Assembly: GCA_964539515.1 (NCBI GenBank)
Contig: CAZIJO010000132.1
Span: forward strand, 1 to 16,884
Direction: 5' to 3'
Source of the DNA: JADLHS01 sp964539515
Lineage (GTDB): Bacteria; Verrucomicrobiota; Verrucomicrobiia; Limisphaerales; JADLHS01
Length of the DNA: 16,884 nucleotides
Part shown: one piece after another, positions 7,402 through 14,211 of the stretch
Position numbering within the stretch: position 1 is the first letter of the stretch
Layout: each line of letters begins with the position of its first letter
Notes under the pieces: generated by a model
Database searches by the model: none
What the model was told of the DNA's origin: nothing
What the model saw: the letters and a program-made list of their open reading frames with translations, nothing else
Position numbers and translations under genes: made by a program

Positions 7402-9306
7402 TCAGGTTGGTTGCGCGGCGAGCTTGATGGCTTCCAACTCCTCCCAGCGCGCGTAAAGCCGGGTGACCTTTTCCTTCGTCGTTTCCAGTTCCCCAGTGAG
7501 CTGGTTGACTTGAGTGGCGTATTTGCGAAAGAAATCCGGCTGGGCAAACAGGCCTTCAATACGCGCCACCTCGGCTTCCTCCGCGTGAATCTGAGCCTCG
7601 ATGCCTTCCAGCTCGCGCTGCTCTTTGAACGACAACTTGCGGGGCTTCGTTTTCGGCGCCGCGGCGCCGCGGGCGAGGGCCGCGGACTTGTTCAACGCAG
7701 CGATGGCGGCGCTCTGCTGAGCCGCCGCTACGGAGGCGCGTTGTTTCTTCTCCAGGTAATAATCGTAATCGCCCACGCTGTGAACAATCTTCCCATCGCC
7801 CTCGAACGCCAGAATGTTCGTGCAGACGCGATTCAGGAAATAGCGGTCATGGCTTACGACCAGCACCATCCCCGGAAACGCGATCAGCGCCTCTTCCAAC
7901 ACGCGCAACGTCGGCAAGTCGAGATCGTTCGTTGGCTCGTCGAGGATGAGGAAGTTACCGCCGCCCTTCAGAATCTTGGCGAGCAACAGCCGGCTGCGCT
8001 CGCCGCCGCTGAGTTTCTTCACCGGCGTGGTGATGCGGTCGTCGGCAAACAGAAAACGCTTCAGATAAGAGCGCACCGAGATTTTTGCATCACCCCAGAT
8101 CACGAACTCCGTGCCATCGGAAGCTTCGTCGAGCACCGTGCGCTCCTCGTTCAACTGCAGCCGGCCCTGATCCACGTAGTTGAACTTGGTGAGTTGCCCG
8201 ATTTTCACGGTGCCCTCCGCCGGCGGAAGCTGGCCGATGATGGCCTTCAGCAAAGTGGTTTTGCCGAGGCCATTCCGCCCGCAAACCCCGATGCGCTGGC
8301 CATTCTCGAACGCGTAACTGAATCCGCCGAACAGCTTTTTTCCGCCCAGCGTCATGCCGAGATTGGTAACGTCCACCGTGCGATTGCCAAGCTGCGGCGG
8401 CGGTGGGATGACCAGTTCCATGTCTTCCTCAATCGCCGGCCCGTCTTTCGCCGCTTCGTTGTAGTAACGCTCGAAACGATCCTTCTGCTTGCTGCGCTGG
8501 GCGCGCGGGCCCTGGCGCACCCAGGCGAGTTCCTTTTTCAGAAACATCTGGCGCTTGTGCTCGATGGTGGCGTCGGCCTCCTGGCGTTCCGCCTTGGCCA
8601 GCAGGTAATCGGTGTAGTTGCCGTTGTGCGACCAAAACTTCCCCTCGTACAGCTCGACCATCCGTTTCGCAACGCGGTCGAGGAAATAGCGGTCGTGCGT
8701 GACGACGAGATACGCCCCGTGAAACTCGTCGAGGAAATCTGCGACCCAGTCAATGGACTCCGGATCGAGGTGGTTCGTCGGCTCGTCGAGGATCAGGAAG
8801 TCGGGCAACGAAACAATGGCCCGGCACATCGCCACGCGCCGCTTTTCGCCGCCGGACAAGGATTCCACGCGCCGGTCTCCGGCAGGGCAATTCAGATGGG
8901 ACATCGCCGTCTCGATCCGTTGATCCAGCGTCCAGCCTTCCAGCGCCTGGATGCGATGCTCCAGTTCCTCGTGCCGTTTCGCGTCGTGCGGCAGCGATTC
9001 AAACTCGGCAATCAGATTGAGCACGGGCCTGGCCCCTTCGCGGATGTTCTCGGCCACCGACTTGGTGGCATCGAGCATGAAGTCCTGCGGCAGATAGCTG
9101 ACAACGAGGTCCCGGCGGGGCGAGACCATCCCGCCGTCCGGCGCTTGCAATCCGGCAAGAATGCGGAGAAAGGTCGTCTTGCCACAGCCATTGCGCCCAA
9201 CCAGACCAATGCGGTCGCCCTCCTCGATGCCGAGCGTGGCAGCGTCAAGCACGGCGCGTTCGCCGTAGCGCACGGTAATCTCGGTGGCAGTGATGATGGT
9301 GGACAT
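7402..9306 (-). CDS. uup: ABC-F family ATPase, Uup-like
   Basis: A 634-residue cytosolic protein with two ABC domains, no membrane segments and a charged C-terminal region. Domain 1 has Walker A GRNGCGKTT (37-45), signature LSGGEKRR (150-157), Walker B LDEPTNHLD (173-181) and switch H204. Domain 2 has GRNGLGKTT (343-351), LSGGERSR (432-439), LDEPTNDLD (455-463) and SHDR (485-488). The linker (about 235-300) contains 'WVRQGPRAQRSKQK', and residues 560-628 are predicted by eye to form an antiparallel coiled coil. DEPTNDLD with 'TLRVLEE' in domain 2 and the coiled-coil tail are features of Uup among ABC-F proteins. Members bind ribosomes and relieve stalled translation, and Uup has also been linked to DNA transactions. 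The ABC-F call is secure; the Uup subtype is likely. The start is ATG at 9306, with no clear Shine-Dalgarno site. Confidence 0.9.
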   Translation of the reverse strand: MSTIITATEITVRYGERAVLDAATLGIEEGDRIGLVGRNGCGKTTFLRILAGLQAPDGGMVSPRRDLVVSYLPQDFMLDATKSVAENIREGARPVLNLIAEFESLPHDAKRHEELEHRIQALEGWTLDQRIETAMSHLNCPAGDRRVESLSGGEKRRVAMCRAIVSLPDFLILDEPTNHLDPESIDWVADFLDEFHGAYLVVTHDRYFLDRVAKRMVELYEGKFWSHNGNYTDYLLAKAERQEADATIEHKRQMFLKKELAWVRQGPRAQRSKQKDRFERYYNEAAKDGPAIEEDMELVIPPPPQLGNRTVDVTNLGMTLGGKKLFGGFSYAFENGQRIGVCGRNGLGKTTLLKAIIGQLPPAEGTVKIGQLTKFNYVDQGRLQLNEERTVLDEASDGTEFVIWGDAKISVRSYLKRFLFADDRITTPVKKLSGGERSRLLLAKILKGGGNFLILDEPTNDLDLPTLRVLEEALIAFPGMVLVVSHDRYFLNRVCTNILAFEGDGKIVHSVGDYDYYLEKKQRASVAAAQQSAAIAALNKSAALARGAAAPKTKPRKLSFKEQRELEGIEAQIHAEEAEVARIEGLFAQPDFFRKYATQVNQLTGELETTKEKVTRLYARWEELEAIKLAAQPT

Positions 9307-9653
9307 CTCAGTTCAGCCTGCAAACGGACATAAAGTCATGCTCACAGGAACGCGGACGGTAGCAGAGAATCGGGCCGGAANNNNNNNNNNGCATCGTCAG
9401 CGGGCAAGCATGCTGACTGGCATTGAAGCCTTCAGCCAGGAATTTGGAACGACCCGGTCACGGGTCGCGGCCACAGCAAGGAGGTGGAAGTCAGGGTGAC
9501 GGACTGGAAATCCACCGCTTCGCCCCGACGGCTACGACTGGAGTTGCCGCCAAAACGTTCGGGCTTGCAAACCGACCTTTGCGACGAAAATCGCGCCGCC
9601 TTCGCTTCGCGAAAATCCGTGTGCTCCTGAGCCAACCGTGATTAATTCCCGGC
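9307..9653. other. Intergenic region with hairpins and possible repeat material
   Basis: These 347 bp between divergent uup and the DUF2007-like gene hold no convincing gene. Inverted repeats include GTCAGC (9396-9401) with GCTGAC (9412-9417), and CGACCCG (9450-9456) with CGGGTCG (9461-9467) around a GTCA loop. None is followed by a T-run, so they are not clear terminators. The stretch from about 9485 to 9632 reads as an ordered non-coding unit and may be a dispersed repeat; this is a guess without a genome search. Promoters for both flanking genes should also lie here, but I could not place them. Confidence 0.4.
9381..9390. other. Assembly gap (10 N)
   Basis: Ten unresolved bases, probably a scaffold placeholder of arbitrary length. 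The real distance between uup and the next gene is therefore unknown, and a small element or gene may be missing here. Genes on the two sides should not be assumed adjacent. Confidence 0.95.
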
Positions 9654-9863
9654 GTGAAACTCTTTTACTCCGGACCGGTCATCAACACCGAAATGCTGGT
9701 GATGATGCTGGAGAAGCACGGGATTGCGGCGACCCAGGAATTCGCCGAACCGGACGCGCCGGAGGATGGCGATTTGAACCGGTTGGCACGCGTCCTCGTG
9801 CCGGAGGCCGATTATGACCGGGCGCACCGGCTGTTTTACGCGGAACGGGAGGATGAACTCTGA
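9654..9863 (+). CDS. DUF2007-like small protein (putative signal-transducing protein family)
   Basis: A 69-residue soluble protein with a GTG start at 9654 (an inference: no better start and no Shine-Dalgarno site). The layout matches DUF2007: an N-terminal strand with 'LFYSGPVINTEMLVMMLEKHGI', where a helix follows a Y-S-x-P-type opening, an acidic middle, and a final 'ARVLVPEADYDRAHRLF' segment that resembles the family's 'V...EDxxRAxxLL' ending. The fold is ferredoxin-like in known members. The biochemical role is not established; the family is called a putative prokaryotic signal-transducing protein. It is convergent with the CBM-like gene, 60 bp apart, and shows no obvious partner. Confidence 0.7.
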   Translation: MKLFYSGPVINTEMLVMMLEKHGIAATQEFAEPDAPEDGDLNRLARVLVPEADYDRAHRLFYAEREDEL

Positions 9864-9923
9864 GCGCGTCGCACACTGACGCCCAACCACGCAAGTTGTC
9901 CGGCGGCAGGAATGCGATTTTGC

Positions 9924-10451
9924 CTACGGAGTCGTAATCACTCGGAGATTTCCCGGCGGGGCGGGAATCCGGACTATGGATAAACGATCGATTCGGACGC
10001 CCGCGGTGTCGCCACCCCGGATGATGAGCTGATGCGGTCCGGGGGTGAGGTTAAATACCTGCCGGCGCGGCACCAAATTCGTCGCCGCTCCGTCGCCCCG
10101 CCAGGTCACGGTGCGGTTCGTAAATTCCTGGCTGGGCGGAATGTTCCAAATCATCGTTGGGCTGGTAGGTTCGGCGTCAATATTGATGGCGATGGAACTC
10201 GCGCGCTCCGGGGAATTCACCATGGCTTGAATGACATAGCCGCCTGGCTGAAGAAGAGTAAAATCATACTGCGCGCGACCGCTGGCGGTCAGGTTCGTGC
10301 CTACCGCTTGAAAGATGCCGCCATTGGTCACAATAAACGGCGGCGTGATAACTCCGGCCTCCGCCTCAATCGTGACATTGCCTTGGGGGAACGCAGTCAG
10401 CGGAAGCATAATCACCGCTGCCAGCAGGATGTGGCGGCTGCTTTTCTTCAT
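9924..10451 (-). CDS. Secreted carbohydrate-binding-module-like protein
   Basis: 175 residues from the ATG at 10451, chosen over a start 51 bp upstream because it begins a signal peptide (MKKSSRHILLAAVIMLPLTA, then FPQG). The mature part is a single beta-sandwich-like domain: it starts with 'VTIEAEAG', has 'GGYVIQAMVNSPERASSIAINIDAEP' and 'VTWRGDG', and ends 'FNLTPGPHQLIIRGGDTAGVRIDRLSIVRI'. This order, with EAE near the start and a closing H-x-L-x-I-R-x-x-x-x-G-V-x-I-D-x-L strand pair, resembles CBM6/CBM35-type modules. It ends with 'PAPPGNLRVITTP', which looks like a linker into a fibronectin-III domain that is not there. No catalytic domain is present. Function is inferred only from the domain shape. 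Confidence 0.65.
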   Translation of the reverse strand: MKKSSRHILLAAVIMLPLTAFPQGNVTIEAEAGVITPPFIVTNGGIFQAVGTNLTASGRAQYDFTLLQPGGYVIQAMVNSPERASSIAINIDAEPTSPTMIWNIPPSQEFTNRTVTWRGDGAATNLVPRRQVFNLTPGPHQLIIRGGDTAGVRIDRLSIVRIPAPPGNLRVITTP

Positions 10452-10676
10452 GGCTGGTTTAGGTTGACCGCAGCGCACTGTCCGCATTGCTCTTGAAACC
10501 ACGAAATCGAGCTTCCCGAAACGGCGAACTCTTCGCCAGTGAGAATCAGCCCGGTGCTCCGCCCCACATTACGGAGGGGCTTCCAATCAAATACGGAAAC
10601 GCCGCGATGGAGCCTCAACTCCCCGTTGCTCCAGCCCGGCGTCTTCGGCCACCGAGCGAAGCCGGTGGATGGCCAG
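10452..10676. other. Intergenic region between Dabb and CBM-like genes
   Basis: 225 bp with no gene I can support. An open minus-strand frame runs through it and its TGA overlaps the ATG of the CBM-like gene as ATGA (10448-10451). It has no plausible own start, and its upstream part is an antisense-free frame shadow inside the Dabb gene. No terminator with a T-run was found. Confidence 0.35.
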
Positions 10677-11051
10677 CTATTCCTTGGCCACGATATCAAT
10701 GACGAACACGTCCTCCAGCACCGGCCCGAGGTTCTTGCCGAATTCCTTGTGATCCGGATGAACCAGGTACGCATCCCGATCCGCAGCGCTGGCGAACGTC
10801 AGGATCCAGCAATGCGTGAAGCCTTTGTTCAGGTTCTCCGGGCTCATGTTCGTGCCCCACTCCAGCGCCTTGATCTGGGGAATCTTCTTTTTGAGTCCGG
10901 CGAACGCGGTTTCGACCTTCTTGATGTCCTCCGGCTTGGCCGTGCTCTTGAACTTGAAGGACACGACGTGCTGGATCTTTTCCGCGGCAGCAACGGGAGT
11001 GGTTACGCCCGCCAGGGCGACAGCACACAAGATTGTGGTCAGAATTTTCAT
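10677..11051 (-). CDS. Exported Dabb-domain (stress-responsive A/B barrel) protein
   Basis: A 124-residue protein. Residues 1-23 are a Sec signal peptide (MKILTTILCAVALAG... ending VAAA), and 24-124 a Dabb domain: opening 'KIQHVVSFKFKSTAKPEDIKKVETAFAGLKKKI', a middle 'EWGTNMSPENLNKGFTHCWILTFAS', and the closing 'DRDAYLVHPDHKEFGKNL...FVIDI', which is the usual 'YxxHPxHxxF' signature. Family members are small dimeric alpha/beta barrels; some are stress-related, and the reaction is generally unknown. The signal peptide makes a periplasmic site likely. The gene lies 243 bp downstream of trmL on the same strand with a large gap, so it is probably transcribed separately. No Shine-Dalgarno site precedes the ATG. 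Confidence 0.87.
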   Translation of the reverse strand: MKILTTILCAVALAGVTTPVAAAEKIQHVVSFKFKSTAKPEDIKKVETAFAGLKKKIPQIKALEWGTNMSPENLNKGFTHCWILTFASAADRDAYLVHPDHKEFGKNLGPVLEDVFVIDIVAKE

Positions 11052-11294
11052 GATTGGTTGTTGGTTTGATCAGGTCTCGGCGGAGCGTAGCGACTGGCGC
11101 GATGCGGAGCAAGCGCCCGCTGGAACGTCCCGGGCGTGTTTTCAGACGCAATTGCTGAAATCGGCCGAAACTCCCAATCGGCATTCGTGCCGCAATCCCT
11201 CCAGCCTCAAAGTCAGCCGGGCAACTCGTGGCCACGTCTTTCAAACCTGCCGAGGGTGGGCCTCGCCCGGGCAAACGGTACAGCTACCACCCGT
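11052..11294. other. Intergenic region between trmL and Dabb gene
   Basis: 243 bp without a supportable gene. It must hold the end of the ruvX-truA-trmL transcript and probably the promoter of the Dabb gene. CGAGG and CCTCG near 11260-11275 could form a 5-bp stem, but no T-run follows. I could not assign a promoter. Confidence 0.3.
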
Positions 11295-11759
11295 TCAAAA
11301 CTCGCCGGCGAAACCTTGTTGGCGCAGCGCCTCGAACAGCACCAGGGCGGCGCAGTTCGACAGGTTCAGCGAACGCGATTGGGCATTGAACATCGGAATG
11401 CGCAACCAACGGTCACGGTTTTGGTCCAATAATGACTTCGGCAATCCCGCCGTCTCGCGACCAAATACCAGGTAATCGTCCGTGGCGAATTTTGCCTCGG
11501 TGTAGAGCTTTGGCCCGCCCGACTCGACGAACCACAGCCGCGCCATCTCGGGCAGTTTTTCCGTGAACGCCGGCCAATCCGCCCAGCGATTCCATCTGAC
11601 GTGCTGCCAGTAATCCATGCCCGCCCGCTTGAGCTGCGCATCATCGAGCTTGAAACCCAATGGTTCGATGAGATGGAGGGTGGTGTGGGTGGCGGCGCAG
11701 AGCCGCGCGATGTTACCGGTATTCGGCGGGATTTCAGGTTCAACGAGGACGAGATGCAT
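11295..11759 (-). CDS. trmL: tRNA (cytidine(34)-2'-O)-methyltransferase TrmL
   Basis: A 154-residue SPOUT-class methyltransferase, close to the usual TrmL length. The start is ATG at 11759 (MHLVLVEPEIPPNTGN), where the family normally begins; an upstream in-frame start would only add unrelated residues inside truA. SPOUT motifs: PPNTGNIAR at 11-19, LVFGRETAGLP at 97-107 and SRSLNLSNCAALVLFEAL at 128-145, which build the knotted SAM site. TrmL 2'-O-methylates the wobble base (C34 or cmnm5U34) of leucine tRNAs. It is the last gene of ruvX-truA-trmL, starting 52 bp after the truA stop. No Shine-Dalgarno site is visible. Confidence 0.88.
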   Translation of the reverse strand: MHLVLVEPEIPPNTGNIARLCAATHTTLHLIEPLGFKLDDAQLKRAGMDYWQHVRWNRWADWPAFTEKLPEMARLWFVESGGPKLYTEAKFATDDYLVFGRETAGLPKSLLDQNRDRWLRIPMFNAQSRSLNLSNCAALVLFEALRQQGFAGEF

Positions 11760-11811
11760 GCCCAATCGCAGGGTCAAACGTGGGGGAAACCATTTACAGC
11801 GGGCGCCGCGG

Positions 11812-12645
11812 TCATGGCGATCGGCCACGGACTTTCTTCACCGTCGGGTAAAACACCTTGCACAAGGTCAAGCCATGAGCGGGTGCCGTCATTCCGCCAA
11901 CCCGGCGGTCCTTCGACGCGAGCATGGACTTGATTTCGCTCGGGGGAAATTTTCCCTGCCCCGCCTGCACGACCGTGCCGACAAGTGCCCGGCACATTTT
12001 GTAGAGAAAACCGTCGCCCTCGATGATGAAGGTGAATTGCGCCCCGCTCCGCTTCACGTCACAACGCTGGAGTGTGCGCACGGTGGTCCCATGCGCGTAA
12101 CCCTGATTTGCGGTGAAAGACTGGAAGTCGTGGCGCCCCACAAAAAGTCGCGCGGCGGCGCGCATCGCCGCCACATTGAGCGGTCGCGGGACGTGCCACG
12201 CCGTCGCGCGGAGCAACGGGTTCATCGCCGGATGATTCCACACCACGTAGCGGTATTGCTTCCCCTTCGCCTGAAAACGGGCGTGAAAATCGGGCGCCGC
12301 CCGGCGGGCGGACACTACCCGGATGTCCGGCGGCAGCCAGGCATTGAGCGCGAGCGCCAGTTTGACCGCAGCCATTCTTGCCTCCGCCCGGGGCACTTCG
12401 AAATGTGCCACCATGCCGAGGGCGTGGACCCCGGTGTCCGTCCGGCTGGAGCTATGCAAACGCGGCCGGCTGGGAAATAGTTTTGCCAGAGCGGCTTCAA
12501 CTTTTTCCTGCACTCCGGTCCCGGTTTTTTGCACCTGCCAGCCTTCGTAATCCGTGCCGTCATAGGCAATCTCAAGTTTGAACTTGAGGTCCCCTGCTCC
12601 GCCCGAAGGCGCGCCGGCGGCAGGCTTGAACAGCAAATTCCCCAT
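11812..12645 (-). CDS. truA: tRNA pseudouridine(38-40) synthase TruA
   Basis: 277 residues from the ATG at 12645. The frame is open further upstream inside ruvX, but this ATG is chosen because it overlaps the ruvX stop as TGATG and has GGGAG about 10 nt upstream, which suggests translational coupling. The first 20 residues are a Gly/Ala/Pro-rich extension before the core ('KLEIAYDGTDYEGWQVQ'). The catalytic block SSRTDTGVHALG has its nucleophile Asp at D70; later blocks are 'FHARFQAKGKQYRYVVWN', 'GRHDFQSFTA' and 'GDGFLYKMCRALVGTVVQAGQGK', all typical of TruA. It isomerises U38-U40 in the anticodon arm of many tRNAs. Confidence 0.93.
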   Translation of the reverse strand: MGNLLFKPAAGAPSGGAGDLKFKLEIAYDGTDYEGWQVQKTGTGVQEKVEAALAKLFPSRPRLHSSSRTDTGVHALGMVAHFEVPRAEARMAAVKLALALNAWLPPDIRVVSARRAAPDFHARFQAKGKQYRYVVWNHPAMNPLLRATAWHVPRPLNVAAMRAAARLFVGRHDFQSFTANQGYAHGTTVRTLQRCDVKRSGAQFTFIIEGDGFLYKMCRALVGTVVQAGQGKFPPSEIKSMLASKDRRVGGMTAPAHGLTLCKVFYPTVKKVRGRSP

Positions 12646-13070
12646 CACGCCATCGCTCCCGCCGCACCACTGTCGAGGTAACTCTGCAGCAGTATCGCTG
12701 CGGCTGTCTGGTCCACCTTTGTTTTGCGTTGGTCGCGGCGCATGCCGCCCTGAATGAGAAACCGTTGCGCTTGGGTGGATGTGAGCCGTTCGTCCCACAA
12801 CTTGATGGAGATCGTCACGGCATCCTTTAGGGTCGCCACAAAGGCCTGTACCTTTTGGGCGGCCGGACCGTAACTGCCATCCATGTTCCGGGGCAGGCCA
12901 ACAAGGATCTGGCCGACCTCTTTTTCGGCGATGATCTCGTTGAGGCGGGCGAGGAAAACCGCAAACGGCTCCGGCGGGATGTACTCCAAGGGTTGGGCGA
13001 TGATTTGCATTTCATCGCTCACCGCCACCCCCACGCGTTTGCTCCCGTGATCCAAGGCCAGAATGCGCAT
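12645..13070 (-). CDS. ruvX: RuvX/YqgF family putative pre-16S rRNA nuclease
   Basis: A 141-residue RNase H-fold protein of normal family length. Visible blocks: LALDHGSKRVGVAVSD (D7), ILVGLPRNMDGSYGP (55-69), LWDERLTSTQAQ (E94) and KVDQTAAAILLQ (D120). D7, E94 and D120 fit the family's acidic metal-binding active site. Bacterial members help mature the 5' end of 16S rRNA; a Holliday-junction resolvase role has been proposed for some. It is the first gene of the ruvX-truA-trmL cluster and overlaps truA by one base. It is divergent from the gene at 13244, with 173 bp between. No Shine-Dalgarno site precedes the ATG. Confidence 0.93.
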   Translation of the reverse strand: MRILALDHGSKRVGVAVSDEMQIIAQPLEYIPPEPFAVFLARLNEIIAEKEVGQILVGLPRNMDGSYGPAAQKVQAFVATLKDAVTISIKLWDERLTSTQAQRFLIQGGMRRDQRKTKVDQTAAAILLQSYLDSGAAGAMA

Positions 13071-13142
13071 GAGGAGATTTTACACAGCCAGCCCAAGAAA
13101 CCAAGCTTCGCCTGTCTGAACGTGACGCAAGTCAGACGCAGG

Positions 13143-13186
13143 GCGCGCTGGTCTGCCAGCCGGAACTCCAAGCTGGCGGTGCGCGC
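13143..13186. repeat. Compound inverted repeat between ruvX and the divergent gene
   Basis: GCGCGC (13143-13148) and GCGCGC (13181-13186) flank GCCAGC (13155-13160) and GCTGGC (13172-13177), giving a nested hairpin with 12 paired positions around an 11-nt loop and an asymmetric internal loop. It sits in the shared upstream region of ruvX and the plus-strand gene at 13244. It may be a dispersed intergenic repeat, a 5' leader structure or a binding site; the sequence alone does not decide. Confidence 0.5.
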
Positions 13187-13243
13187 GGAAAGAATTTCAT
13201 TTCCATCCGCCGGGAAGCCCTCAAAATAGCCACCCAAGATGCT

Positions 13244-13720
13244 ATGAATTTGAACGATACCCAACGACAGACCGTCACCGGCTGGGTGACCGACGGCATG
13301 AAGCTTTCCGAGGTCCAGAACCGGCTCGCATCCGAACTGGGCGTACGGATGACTTACATGGAGGTACGGTTGCTGGTGGATGACCTTAAATTAAAGCTCA
13401 AGGATCCTGAAGGTCCCAAGCCGGTCGCGCCGGCAACAACGCCAGCCCCACCCATCGAATCACCGGCAGCTCCGCCCCCGGAATTACCGGGGGAGGCGGC
13501 GAAGGAAGGCGTTTCCCTTTCAGTGGATCAACTCGCACGCCCCGGCGCGCTGGTCAGCGGCAAAGTGACGTTCAGCGATGGTATGAAGGCGGATTGGTAT
13601 CTCGATCAAATGGGTCGGCTGGGGGTGGTACCACAGCAGCAGGGCTACAAACCTTCTCCCACCGATGTGCAGCAATTCCAGCTGGCACTGGAACGCGAAA
13701 TGACTCGGAGCGGGCTTTGA
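13244..13720 (+). CDS. Hypothetical protein with HTH-like N-terminus and proline-rich linker
   Basis: 158 residues from an ATG at 13244; no Shine-Dalgarno site. I do not recognise a named family. Residues 1-52 look alpha-helical ('TQRQTVTGWVTDGMKLSEVQ', 'VRLLVDDLKLKLKD') and could form a small HTH-like fold in which 'MKLSEVQNRLASELGVRMTY' is the turn. Residues 55-92 are a Pro/Ala linker. Residues 95-158 form a compact domain with 'GALVSGKVTFSDGMKADWYLD' and 'GRLGVVPQ...PTDVQQFQLAL'. No signal peptide or membrane segment is seen, so it is probably cytosolic. The three-part layout and normal codon use suggest a real gene. Divergence from ruvX gives no functional hint. Confidence 0.72.
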   Translation: MNLNDTQRQTVTGWVTDGMKLSEVQNRLASELGVRMTYMEVRLLVDDLKLKLKDPEGPKPVAPATTPAPPIESPAAPPPELPGEAAKEGVSLSVDQLARPGALVSGKVTFSDGMKADWYLDQMGRLGVVPQQQGYKPSPTDVQQFQLALEREMTRSGL

Positions 13721-14049
13721 TGTCGCCGCAGTGGCAGCTTACGGCACCGACAACCACCACCTGGCTTGTCGCAGGCCAGCTCATTACGGTACCGTGAAGC
13801 AAAACTCACAATGGGCAACTGGTTGGGAGCTGCATCAAGAAAGGCCCAACGCAAAAGCGAAAGTCCCCCGTCCGCGAAGCTCGCCGCCTGCGACTCATTG
13901 AAATGAAAACGCAGGACGGCGACGGCTTGACCGACAGGGGACTTGTTTGGTCATGGCGTGCCGGCACCTCGAACACAAGGTCGGGGGGCCGGGCCATTAT
14001 TGTCGTCCAAGAAGGGACGAACAAAAGCAATGCCGCGGCAGGAGGGATC
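13721..14049. other. Gene-free stretch downstream of the hypothetical protein gene
   Basis: About 330 bp where short frames exist on both strands but none has a recognisable protein pattern. One imperfect hairpin stands out: TTGTCGTCC (14000-14008) pairs with GGACGAACAA (14015-14024) apart from one bulged base, with a 6-nt loop. It lies about 26 nt past the stop of the small minus-strand gene and could end its transcript, but no T-run follows. Confidence 0.35.
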
Positions 14050-14211
14050 TTAACTCGGGTTCTCGAGCCCGGCCGGGTTTCGGGACTCATCCTTGCCAAG
14101 ATGGAATCCCATTTCGTCCTGATAACCGAAGGGGGCGTGGTTGGCGGCGATCAATTCCGTGACCAACCCCGCAGCGGCAAGGGCGAGGGCGATGAAGAAA
14201 ATTGTCATCAT
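14050..14211 (-). CDS. Small single-pass membrane protein (53 residues)
   Basis: Read from the ATG at 14211 (a second ATG follows at once, 14208) to TAA at 14050. Residues 3-24 form one hydrophobic helix ('IFFIALALAAAGLVTELIAA'); then come 'NHAPFGYQDEMGFHLG' and a polar tail ending 'NPS'. A single helix followed by a compact G-Y-Q-D-E-x-G-F-H motif looks like a conserved small protein rather than chance translation, and I believe similar small proteins occur in Verrucomicrobia, though I cannot verify this here. The frame continues upstream of 14211 but that part looks random. No Shine-Dalgarno site. Function unknown; the likely site is the inner membrane. Confidence 0.58.
   Translation of the reverse strand: MMTIFFIALALAAAGLVTELIAANHAPFGYQDEMGFHLGKDESRNPAGLENPS

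Noticed and set aside
7330..9333. 667-codon plus-strand open frame
   Set aside because: It runs antisense through nearly all of uup. The minus strand has full ABC motifs and the plus translation has no family pattern; GC-rich codon structure explains the open frame.
9432..9635. 67-codon minus-strand open frame
   Set aside because: Arg/Ser-rich with no fold pattern; it reads like translation of non-coding or repeat sequence.
10448..10774. Minus-strand open frame whose TGA overlaps the CBM-like start as ATGA
   Set aside because: The overlap is suggestive, but the first third is an alternative frame of the Dabb gene, there is no ATG in the unique part and no family match. It is probably chance.
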